A stretch of 32,449 nt of DNA, from positions 1-32,449 of the IMG/VR virus record IMGVR_UViG_3300044695_001839; one strand, 5' to 3'. The translations under genes and the position numbers were made by a program. Source of the stretch: a virus. This document shows, one piece after another, positions 4,299 to 11,311 of the stretch (its first letter is position 1; each line of letters opens with the position of its first letter). The notes under the pieces are model-generated. The model worked only from the letters and a program-made list of their open reading frames with translations, ran no database searches and had not been told where the DNA came from.

Positions 4299-6612
4299 AC
4301 TTGACTAGCCGCACCGCTGACGGCGGCGGTGTTTCCTCCACCATGCGGCGCAATTCTGACTTTGTGGCCGTGGCGGCCAGCTCTGGCGCACAGATAATGT
4401 GCTTACGGGTGTCAAACTCCCGCGACTTTAGGCGCCCCATATCGACCCAGCCGGCTTCTTTCAACGCGTGCAATAGTGCCTGCTGTACCACGCGGGTGCT
4501 CATCGGCGCCCCGCCCTGTAGCCGGTCGCACAGGCTATAGAACGGCGCCGCTACCACGCCGGCAGCAAACTCGCCCAAGCGGCGCTCGATCATCTCGACA
4601 AGGTACGACTCGGCAGTCGACCTGCCCTGCTCGACCATAATGATTTTCGCCTCGGTCAATGGTGGTGTCGCGCCGGGATTGAACCGCGACACGTCACGCG
4701 CATATAGCCAGCCAGCAGCCACAGCTAGGCCGCCGGCCTTGTACCAATCCCAGATCGCCCACGCGTCCGCCTCGGCCATGCGCGGCGCCTCGGAGTACGT
4801 CACAAACCAGCGGCGGTCATCTCCTGACACCGATATGGGCACGCGTTCATTAGAAAACGCGAGAACGAAAATACGGTTTAGTGCCTGATACGGGTGCAGC
4901 CCCTTACGGTTCACTTGCAGGAAATCTGGCGGGGCGGCGATGATGGGCTTCAGATGGTTCTCAAGCGCGCGGCGGTCTTTCGCTTCCGCTTGGCGCAGCT
5001 CTTCAAACACCATCACCTCGGATTCATACGCGTAACCCCATTGCGACTGAATCTCTTCATTGCGGACAATCGACACGTTCGATAGCGCTTCACCACCAAT
5101 GCCCCATAAAAACGGCTGCCACATGGTGTCTTTACCGCTGCCAGGGTGACCGATATGCAGCACCGCGTGGTTGATCTTGCGGTTTGGGTGCTGGAGCTTG
5201 TAGGCCATGACGTCCAAAACGTGGTTGCGCTCGACCGGGTCGGGAATCATGCGCTCAACGTGATCGAGCCATATTTTTGCGTTGCCGGTGGCCGCTGTTG
5301 GCCGGTGATCGACCCAGCGGTTGCCATACGCCTGCCCTTCACGCGACACAAGCACCGTCTCGCCAGCGGCGTAGGTGATGCCGCTGATGGTCAGCGCGTC
5401 CTTGGCCTGCCGGTTCTCGTCATAACAAATTGACGCCTCAATGCGGCGCTTGCCCGTTTTCGTCGGGTGGATTGAATAACAGGTGACGTGTCGAAAGAGT
5501 GCGTTAAAAGTACCGCGACTAATCTCGCGCCGATCGTCCATGTCAAAGTACGCATCTTCGTTTTGAATGTACGCAAAGCGTTTGTACCAATCATCTTTCG
5601 TTGTCCTATCCAGTTGCTTTTTCTCGACCTCTGCAATGACTTCAGCGCCCTTGTCTGGAAATGCTTCAGTCGGCGTCAGTTTGGATAGCGCCGCGTCCAT
5701 CGCATGCGCTAGTAGTTCCTCACGCAGTCCAGGCGCGTGTTTCGGCCCACCATTGGCCGACACCCAATCCAAAAACGCATGCGAGTCGAAGTCAACGCAG
5801 TGCGAATGCAGACAGCGGTATGAGCGCGTTGACGGGCTGTAGCGCCCCTCTGGGTTGCCGTCGGTATGCTCGTCCTTGTTAGGGCAGATGACGCCAGCCC
5901 ACCCGGCAGGGTTTGGTGTCGACAACAGCACGCCCTGATGCGAGAGCCACGCCATCACGTCATCGGCGCCGTCATCCGACAGGCGGATAGGACGCACGCC
6001 CAGTGACTCAGCGGGCGCTGGCGTGACATTCAGAGCGGCGCACACCTCTGGCAGGCTGTACTCGCGCTCTGGGTGGAACTCGACCAGACGAGCGGCGAAG
6101 TTATCCCGCCCCGGCTTGATATTGATCGACCCCGGCAGGCGGAAGTTGCGCACTGCATTGCAGGCGCCGGGGTCGGTGTAACCGGCGTCCGCAATCGCTC
6201 GGATGGCCGCAGCGTACTCGCCGGTGGTCGGCTGCTCTGAAAATGCGTAACCCCACTGGAACGACCCGGCAGACGTCTCGATGATCCATGTCGGCGCAAG
6301 CGGCGGCGTGTTAGGCGCTTTCTCAGGGTCACCTACATCATCCAAGACCATGACGAGAACGTAGTCGGCATTCGCAGCTGACGCAGACACATGGCCGTCC
6401 TTGAACCGGTCGATGATAAACGACGCGGTGTTGCCGTAGATTGCCCAATCGGGCTTAGTCGGGTAGTCGGGCAGGTACGCCGGCCATGTGCAGATCACCG
6501 CGCCGTCGGGGTGCAGCTGAATCTGTCCGCTTTTGAGTTTAGGTTTCTGGCGGACAACTAATGCAGTCTCACCCTGTGGTGCCAAATTAGTATAAAATTC
6601 GAGGAAATCCAT
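4297..6612 (-). CDS. Primase-helicase (zinc-binding, SF3/D5-like, DUF5906-type)
   Basis: A 771-residue replication protein. The N-terminal part (about 1-200) resembles RepB/NrS-1-type primase domains. Next comes a putative zinc-binding segment (CPNKDEH near residue 242 and CLHSHC near 265), as in phage primases. The C-terminal half is an SF3-like ATPase: Walker A GHPGSGKD near residue 488, a Walker B-like VMVFEEL near residue 530, and NRIFVLAFSNERVPI with GDDRRWF, the usual signature of D5/DUF5906 helicases. It would unwind origin DNA and prime synthesis for the polymerase encoded just upstream. AAGGA lies 6 nt before the ATG. Last gene of the leftward replication operon. Confidence 0.85.
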   Translation of the reverse strand: MDFLEFYTNLAPQGETALVVRQKPKLKSGQIQLHPDGAVICTWPAYLPDYPTKPDWAIYGNTASFIIDRFKDGHVSASAANADYVLVMVLDDVGDPEKAPNTPPLAPTWIIETSAGSFQWGYAFSEQPTTGEYAAAIRAIADAGYTDPGACNAVRNFRLPGSINIKPGRDNFAARLVEFHPEREYSLPEVCAALNVTPAPAESLGVRPIRLSDDGADDVMAWLSHQGVLLSTPNPAGWAGVICPNKDEHTDGNPEGRYSPSTRSYRCLHSHCVDFDSHAFLDWVSANGGPKHAPGLREELLAHAMDAALSKLTPTEAFPDKGAEVIAEVEKKQLDRTTKDDWYKRFAYIQNEDAYFDMDDRREISRGTFNALFRHVTCYSIHPTKTGKRRIEASICYDENRQAKDALTISGITYAAGETVLVSREGQAYGNRWVDHRPTAATGNAKIWLDHVERMIPDPVERNHVLDVMAYKLQHPNRKINHAVLHIGHPGSGKDTMWQPFLWGIGGEALSNVSIVRNEEIQSQWGYAYESEVMVFEELRQAEAKDRRALENHLKPIIAAPPDFLQVNRKGLHPYQALNRIFVLAFSNERVPISVSGDDRRWFVTYSEAPRMAEADAWAIWDWYKAGGLAVAAGWLYARDVSRFNPGATPPLTEAKIIMVEQGRSTAESYLVEMIERRLGEFAAGVVAAPFYSLCDRLQGGAPMSTRVVQQALLHALKEAGWVDMGRLKSREFDTRKHIICAPELAATATKSELRRMVEETPPPSAVRLVK

Positions 6613-6630
6613 TGCAGTCCTTGTAGTTGG

Positions 6631-6657
6631 AAAGCCGCCCTGCCAGGCGGCTTTTTT
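6631..6657 (+). terminator. Hairpin between polymerase and primase genes, T tract on the plus strand
   Basis: AAAGCCGCC / GGCGGCTTT forms a 9-bp stem with a 6-nt loop. On the plus strand it is followed by six T residues, a good terminator for antisense transcription. On the coding (minus) strand the stem ends in only three T residues before CCAAC, so it would be weak there, perhaps an attenuator or RNA-processing site. It sits in the 43-bp gap between the two genes. Confidence 0.6.
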
Positions 6658-8599
6658 ATTTGCCGTAACGATTCATCACTTCAACTTCAGCGGACAAAGG
6701 CAGTCCAGCCGCCCATTTAGGCGGCGTACACATCACTTGCTCTAGGGTATTGGGTGCATCGGGGTCGGCGGTCTCCATTACGATCTCGTCATGTACGTGC
6801 AGCACTACGTCAGGAAGCTGGCGTAAAGCATGCCGTAGCAGATCGTTGGCGATCGCTTGCGTTATGTTCTCACAAGCGAGACCCCGCCACAAGCGGGCGC
6901 GTGGCCATTCCTTCGCGTCCGCTGCCGGCTTCCAGGCTGCTTTGACGTACGTGATCTCATCACCCTCAAACTTAGCAAATGGATAGCACAACACGCGTCC
7001 ACTGGGCAGCGCGTACCAGAGATGTTGACCGTCGTAGAGATACGTGACCCGACCGGCTGAGAACTCCCGATTGGGGTTGCGTAGCGCCCGTGTGTAGGCG
7101 TCCTCAAGCTTGCCCCAGTAACGTACCGCCCAAGCGTTTGAGCGCCGCCAAGCGTCTACAATCCGGCGGGAATCGGACTCGGGCATGAAGACACCATAAT
7201 TGCGACCCATCGCTGAGAACGCGCCGATCGACCCGCCGAAGCCAAGTGAGAGGATGGCTACCTTGCCGATCTGGCGCTGGTCTTTATCGACCGCGTCCTC
7301 GGCCACGCGGTAGATGCCGGCGGCTTCACGTTTGTAGATGTCGCGACCCTCACGGAAGACTTGCAGCACATCGTCGGCCTGCGGGTCATTGGATGCCCAG
7401 GCTGTTACGCGCGCCTCGACGGCTGACCAGTCGGCGACGACGAACTGCTTGCCGGGTGCGGGTATCAGTGCGGGCCGGAGCATTCCTTTGAGAACATCCG
7501 TAACGCGTTTTCCAAATCTTGGGACGACGCTGTGGCCTCTGACCATAGCGTGCCTAACGTCATCTGGCTCTGCTGCGCACTTGCGCGTGAAGTTGTGTAC
7601 CTGCGCGCCATAGCTTGAAGCACGTCCTGTGGCAGAGCCTCCAGCGAAGACAAAAGCACCTCGTACTCGGTGATCGTCTTCGTCTGCCAAACTCGCAAGG
7701 CGGCTGAACTTCGCAACTGACGACGCCCAGAGGTCATCTGCGCATTGAATGACGTCCGCAACAGTGGTCGGAATCTCATCGGGGTTTTCCTCGGCAAAAG
7801 CCAGTAAATTAGCGCGTACGGACTTGTCGATAGAATACTTCAAGTCGCCGTCCTTGTACGTCTCCATCATCTTCAAAGCCTGCGGGCCGACCCGGTCGAT
7901 CACCCACTGGCGCATCTTGGGGCTGCGCACAGACTTGATCGCGCCTTCGGTAAGTTCAGCGACCAGCGTCTCGATCTCTTCAAGCTCGACCGATGCGTAA
8001 CGGATGGCGGCTTGCGCGAGTGGCAAGTCAAGCAGCACGCCCCGGTCGTTGATGCGCTCGTTGGTGTGGTAGTCGGCCAGCTCCTCGTCCGACAGTGGCC
8101 GCATGGCCTTGGAGATTGCGCGCATGGCACGGACATCTTGTTCGCAGTAAGCGATCATCTCGGCCATCAGCTCTGGCGAATTGTTAAACGATCCATCTGC
8201 GCGAGGGACGGAAAGAAGTCGGATAAGCTGGCTTCCACGATGGTCTTTTCGCATTTGGCTGCTAATCGCTCGTCCGACGTCTTCAAGGCTGCCAGGTAAG
8301 CAGTTAGCACGCGCTTGTGCAGCGGTGCAGACGAACTGCTCAAGTCGAAAGTTAATCTGTAAAACGTACCAGAAGATAAGCCTTTCGAATGCGGCGTTAT
8401 GGGCGCGTATCTCCCCTGTGTGCTGACGTACAGCGTCAGGGAACGGTTGATCGGGAGTCCAGGTGACAACCTCATCGTCGTCAAACGCGTAGGACATACA
8501 AAGTACATCGGTGGTGCCGTCTTGGGCATAGTTATAGACTCCCCGTGAGGATAGGTCGCACTTCGACCGGGTTTCAAAGTCAATCCAAAGTATTGTCAT
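6656..8599 (-). CDS. Family A DNA polymerase with 3'-5' exonuclease
   Basis: A 647-residue replicative polymerase. The N-terminal DEDD exonuclease shows Exo I (WIDFETR, residues 5-11), Exo II (AHNAAFE, about 67-73) and Exo III (YCEQD, about 150). The polymerase domain shows motif A VVADWSAVEAR (about residue 386), a motif B-like helix KVAILSLGFGG (about 445) and motif C HVHDEIV (about 600). All catalytic acidic residues are present. It is shorter than bacterial Pol I and lacks the 5' nuclease domain, as in many phage polymerases. GGGAG is 12 nt before the ATG, a rather long spacing. An 11-codon minus-strand frame overlaps the start and could couple translation. Confidence 0.95.
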   Translation of the reverse strand: MTILWIDFETRSKCDLSSRGVYNYAQDGTTDVLCMSYAFDDDEVVTWTPDQPFPDAVRQHTGEIRAHNAAFERLIFWYVLQINFRLEQFVCTAAQARANCLPGSLEDVGRAISSQMRKDHRGSQLIRLLSVPRADGSFNNSPELMAEMIAYCEQDVRAMRAISKAMRPLSDEELADYHTNERINDRGVLLDLPLAQAAIRYASVELEEIETLVAELTEGAIKSVRSPKMRQWVIDRVGPQALKMMETYKDGDLKYSIDKSVRANLLAFAEENPDEIPTTVADVIQCADDLWASSVAKFSRLASLADEDDHRVRGAFVFAGGSATGRASSYGAQVHNFTRKCAAEPDDVRHAMVRGHSVVPRFGKRVTDVLKGMLRPALIPAPGKQFVVADWSAVEARVTAWASNDPQADDVLQVFREGRDIYKREAAGIYRVAEDAVDKDQRQIGKVAILSLGFGGSIGAFSAMGRNYGVFMPESDSRRIVDAWRRSNAWAVRYWGKLEDAYTRALRNPNREFSAGRVTYLYDGQHLWYALPSGRVLCYPFAKFEGDEITYVKAAWKPAADAKEWPRARLWRGLACENITQAIANDLLRHALRQLPDVVLHVHDEIVMETADPDAPNTLEQVMCTPPKWAAGLPLSAEVEVMNRYGK

Positions 8600-8741
8600 G
8601 GTAGAGGGTGGCTCCCGTCATCCGCCAGCATCAGGCCGAACCGACCAAGGAAAACCTGATGATTAAATGACAGGAGCCATAGAAAGGTGGGGTACTCGCT
8701 GCGTCCGTCAACCGCCCGGCATCCGCTTTCCCCCATGCTAC

Positions 8742-9383
8742 TTAGCCGCGACGGCGGCGGGCAGGTGCTGCTTCGGCTGCGGGTGCTTCTTCAGCTGGGG
8801 CTTCATCTGCTTTGCCATCCATCGACACAAACTCGACGACCTCAAAGACCGGCGTGTAGATGCGACCATACGACTTGTGCGTGTAGTGGTCTTTTTTGAG
8901 ACGCACGACAGGCACGGGCTTGCTTTGATCCTTCTCGACTTGCTCGGCGATCGCTACTGCCAACGCCTGCACGGCCTTCTTACCGCCGACAGACGTCACC
9001 GTGTAGCGCGCCTCCATGCCCTTGTCTTCGCCAGTGACGCACTTTAAGGACATGCCGATCTGCGACTCCCAACCACGCTTGGCGTTGGGCGGCGCTGCTT
9101 CCATCTCAGGCAGCGGCTCGGACACCGACACCATCTTCTCACCCAACACCTCACCATCACCCCAAGCGATAAAGCCGTGGATGAAACTGAACGGGTTGAC
9201 CGCCCAAGTCGAGTCTTCTTCGACGTCGGTCTGGTCAGCACCGAACACCCAATGGCCGGTCTTGTCCATCTTGATGATGACAGAACCTGCTGGGCCTGCG
9301 ACGGTTTCAAGCGCGCGCAGTGCTGTTGAGAGGGTAGATACTGCTGGAAGGTTTGCACCTTTGAACGTGACCATATTGGACAT
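8742..9383 (-). CDS. Replication-associated protein, possible ssDNA-binding protein
   Basis: A 213-residue soluble protein between the polymerase and the DUF2800 nuclease genes. It starts MSNMVTFKGANLPAV behind AGGAG; strand-rich segments follow (SVIIKMDKTGHWVFG, WVNPF-like, MSLKCVT), and the tail is low-complexity Ala/Glu/Pro ending in a basic ARRRRG. In related phage replication modules this position is often held by an ssDNA-binding protein (for example DUF2815), but I cannot see a definite OB-fold signature. The basic tip is unlike the acidic tip of bacterial SSB, so it may bind DNA rather than partner proteins. The function is inferred from context. Confidence 0.5.
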   Translation of the reverse strand: MSNMVTFKGANLPAVSTLSTALRALETVAGPAGSVIIKMDKTGHWVFGADQTDVEEDSTWAVNPFSFIHGFIAWGDGEVLGEKMVSVSEPLPEMEAAPPNAKRGWESQIGMSLKCVTGEDKGMEARYTVTSVGGKKAVQALAVAIAEQVEKDQSKPVPVVRLKKDHYTHKSYGRIYTPVFEVVEFVSMDGKADEAPAEEAPAAEAAPARRRRG

Positions 9384-9396
9384 TACTGTACTCCTA

Positions 9397-10515
9397 TTAA
9401 AGTTTAGAGAGGGCGGCAGTTAACTGCTTCCCGATTTGCAGAACCGCTGGCCTCGGATCAGAGTCCGGTGCCAACGTACTCCCCGACGAGATCGATACAA
9501 CTAACTCCGACGGGAAATCTAGTGTAGTCTTTTTCAAGACTTTTTCAAGCTGTGCAGGCGATTTAATTTTTGTCTCATAAGCGTCTTCTACGCCATTCGC
9601 GTCCGCCCATGCTTCAATCCTTGCCTCGTCCACCCACTGACGTGTGCCACGCTTGGCGACCAGTTTGTAGCCTGGCACGGGACGCTCGTTCTCAAGCATC
9701 TGGAACGCAAGCGCACGCAGCTCTTTGATGTAGTCTTCTAGCATGTCGGCCTGACGCAACTGTGTTGCGATCTGTTCTGCCGGCAACGCTGCGAGCTGCA
9801 CCTTTAGCGCACGATCAGCTGCGCCAGTCATGCGTGGGCAGATCGGTTTCGCTGTACACCAACGGCAGTGGTCGCCTGTTGCAAAGGGCGCCTCTGGCCA
9901 TGAGGACAGACGCACCGCGTACAGCAGCTCTTGCTCAAACTGCTTCACACGCTCCGGTGTGGTGACCCAGCGTCGCATGGCCGGTGGTTGCACGATGATG
10001 CACTCGATCTCTTCAGCACCTTCGAACACCCACTGACATGCGGGCGTTCTCATGGCCGCAGCTGCATAAAATAAGAGTTGAGGATTGTCTTCAGCATCCA
10101 CAAGTACGCCATCGCCAAATTTCCAATCAAGAACGATGGCGCGTTTATCTTTACGCCCAAGTAGGTCAGTGCTACCAAAGACACCAGGCAGAAAGTCGCC
10201 AAAACCAACTCTGGTTTCAACCATGTACTCCATCTGCTTGTTCGGGTCGATCTCGTCGAGTGCCGCGAGAGCGGGAATAATTTTCTCATCAAGTAGCTCC
10301 GGTGTGAGTGTCTGATCTTTGTATTGGGCGCCCAAGCACTGCGCGGGCTTCTTGTCGAACTCAAGCAGTTCGGCAATCACATTGTGCAGGAGAGTGCCAC
10401 GCGCTGCGTGTTCGGACTCAGATTGGGGCGGCATCTGTTGCACCAGCTTGACTGATGCTGGGCAGTTGATGACGCGCTTGGCGGTGCTACCGCCGACGAT
10501 ACTGGAGTGGCTCAT
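9397..10515 (-). CDS. DUF2800 family RecB/Cas4-like Fe-S nuclease
   Basis: A 372-residue PD-(D/E)XK nuclease. Visible motifs are the helix RGTLLHNVIAELL with its histidine (about residue 40), GSTDLLG carrying the catalytic aspartate (about 114), and VLDWKFG giving the D-x-K metal site (about 128). A C-terminal cysteine cluster HCRWCTAKPICP (about 217-228) plus the N-terminal cysteine in INCPAS match the four-cysteine 4Fe-4S arrangement of AddB/Cas4-type nucleases. It probably processes DNA ends in replication or recombination. It starts 1 bp inside the preceding gene's stop (TAATG) and shares its operon with the polymerase. Confidence 0.85.
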   Translation of the reverse strand: MSHSSIVGGSTAKRVINCPASVKLVQQMPPQSESEHAARGTLLHNVIAELLEFDKKPAQCLGAQYKDQTLTPELLDEKIIPALAALDEIDPNKQMEYMVETRVGFGDFLPGVFGSTDLLGRKDKRAIVLDWKFGDGVLVDAEDNPQLLFYAAAAMRTPACQWVFEGAEEIECIIVQPPAMRRWVTTPERVKQFEQELLYAVRLSSWPEAPFATGDHCRWCTAKPICPRMTGAADRALKVQLAALPAEQIATQLRQADMLEDYIKELRALAFQMLENERPVPGYKLVAKRGTRQWVDEARIEAWADANGVEDAYETKIKSPAQLEKVLKKTTLDFPSELVVSISSGSTLAPDSDPRPAVLQIGKQLTAALSKL

Positions 10516-10694
10516 TATTTCACCCCCGCTGGCTCGTTACGCCATGAACTAGACAGGCGTTGACGCAACAACAGCAACACCGGCGCAGCCGTTTCGTCGT
10601 AAACGCCGGGATCGGTTTTGATGATGACCTCGATTAGGTCTAATGCTGCTTGCAGGGCTGTGCCGTCTGCGTCAAAAATGTCTTCTACATTCAT
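10515..10694 (-). CDS. Small acidic protein, first gene of the leftward replication operon
   Basis: I place the start at the ATG at 10692-10694 behind GGGAG; an upstream in-frame extension would run through the promoter. The 59-residue product is acidic at its N-terminus and mostly helical (ALQAALDLIEVIIKTD, APVLLLLRQRLSSSW), with no catalytic motif. It overlaps the DUF2800 gene by one base. I do not recognise it. It may be a small regulator or a partner of the replication proteins. Its leader shares a 12-nt sequence, GGAGTACAGTAA, with the leader of the gene at 8742-9383. Confidence 0.65.
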   Translation of the reverse strand: MNVEDIFDADGTALQAALDLIEVIIKTDPGVYDETAAPVLLLLRQRLSSSWRNEPAGVK

Positions 10695-10727
10695 TTTACT
10701 GTACTCCCGTGTAGTGATTGAGCCTCG

Positions 10728-10756
10728 ACTGTAGACCCTAAAATAATCCTTGTCAA
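10728..10756 (-). promoter_or_regulatory. Leftward sigma70 promoter of the replication operon
   Basis: On the minus strand a perfect TTGACA (10751-10756) is followed after 17 bp by TACAGT (10728-10733), a 4-of-6 match to TATAAT. Transcription would start near 10721, about 27 nt before the first ATG. Its -35 element overlaps the -35 of the divergent rightward promoter. Confidence 0.75.
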
Positions 10757-10778
10757 ATACTTTTTGATGCCTTATATT
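10750..10778 (+). promoter_or_regulatory. Rightward sigma70 promoter, possibly giving a leaderless mRNA
   Basis: TTGTCA (10750-10755), a 17-bp spacer and TATATT (10773-10778) form a good promoter. The expected start site, 6-8 bp after the -10 element, is at about 10785, right at the ATG of the VRR-NUC gene (10786), and no Shine-Dalgarno sequence precedes that ATG. Confidence 0.65.
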
Positions 10779-10785
10779 TCGCAAC

Positions 10786-11058
10786 ATGTTAGAAAAAGAA
10801 ATCGAGAACTACTTTGTGTGGACGGTCGAGCGTGCCGGCGGCAAGACCTACAAGTTCAGGTCAGTCAACCAGCGTGGTGTGAGTGACCGCATCGCTTGTA
10901 TGCCTGATGGCAGCACATGGTTTGTCGAATTGAAAACCAAAGGTGGTCGGTTGTCTGAACTACAGAAACGATTTGCTGACGACGTTATTGCGTTGCAACA
11001 AAACTACGCCTGTTTATGGTCGAAGGAGATGATTGATGAGTGGATTAGACAGAGATGA
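10786..11058 (+). CDS. VRR-NUC domain nuclease
   Basis: A 90-residue stand-alone VRR-NUC (PD-(D/E)XK) nuclease. Key elements are the N-terminal helix EKEIENYFVWTVER, then RGVSDRIACMP with the catalytic aspartate, and FVELKTKGG giving the E-x-K metal site, followed by the helix LQKRFADDV. This family includes phage Holliday-junction or flap-type nucleases and is common next to SNF2 helicases in phages, as here. First gene of the rightward operon. The ATG has no ribosome-binding site and sits at the predicted transcription start, suggesting leaderless translation. Confidence 0.88.
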   Translation: MLEKEIENYFVWTVERAGGKTYKFRSVNQRGVSDRIACMPDGSTWFVELKTKGGRLSELQKRFADDVIALQQNYACLWSKEMIDEWIRQR

Positions 11059-11311
11059 CATTATTCGCATGGCGCAGGAAGCGGGTTGGGGGTTTAACAA
11101 CTCGCGCGATTCCGATTTTGTAAAAGCCCAGCTAAAGTTTGCAGAGCTAGTCGCCGCAGCAGAACGCGAGGCGTGTGCGAAGTTATGCGACGCACTCAAG
11201 AATCCGATTGACGATCCACACGCGCCTGTAGGTCAATACGAGAGCGGCGGCTACATCACCGCCGAGTTTCTTGCTGACGCTATCCGCGCCAGAGGCAACG
11301 ATGCAGCTTAG
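11036..11311 (+). CDS. Phage hypothetical protein, 91 aa
   Basis: The start is the ATG at 11036, 7 nt after the strong AAGGAG at 11023-11028; a TTG one codon upstream is less likely. It overlaps the VRR-NUC gene by 23 bp. The 91-residue protein is helical, with DRDDIIRMAQEAGW at the N-terminus and a central AAAEREACAKLCDAL helix, a pattern I recall from many phage hypothetical proteins near replication genes. No catalytic residues stand out. The product may be an accessory factor; its role is unknown. Confidence 0.75.
   Translation: MSGLDRDDIIRMAQEAGWGFNNSRDSDFVKAQLKFAELVAAAEREACAKLCDALKNPIDDPHAPVGQYESGGYITAEFLADAIRARGNDAA

Noticed and set aside
4301-5882. Several plus-strand frames of 60-95 codons opposite the primase-helicase gene
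   Set aside because: Antisense shadows of a motif-rich gene in GC-rich DNA; they start just past a strong plus-strand terminator and have no promoter.
9397-10515. Reading the Cas4-like nuclease as part of a CRISPR adaptation system
   Set aside because: It is a DUF2800-type phage nuclease in a replication operon with no cas1/cas2 or repeats nearby.
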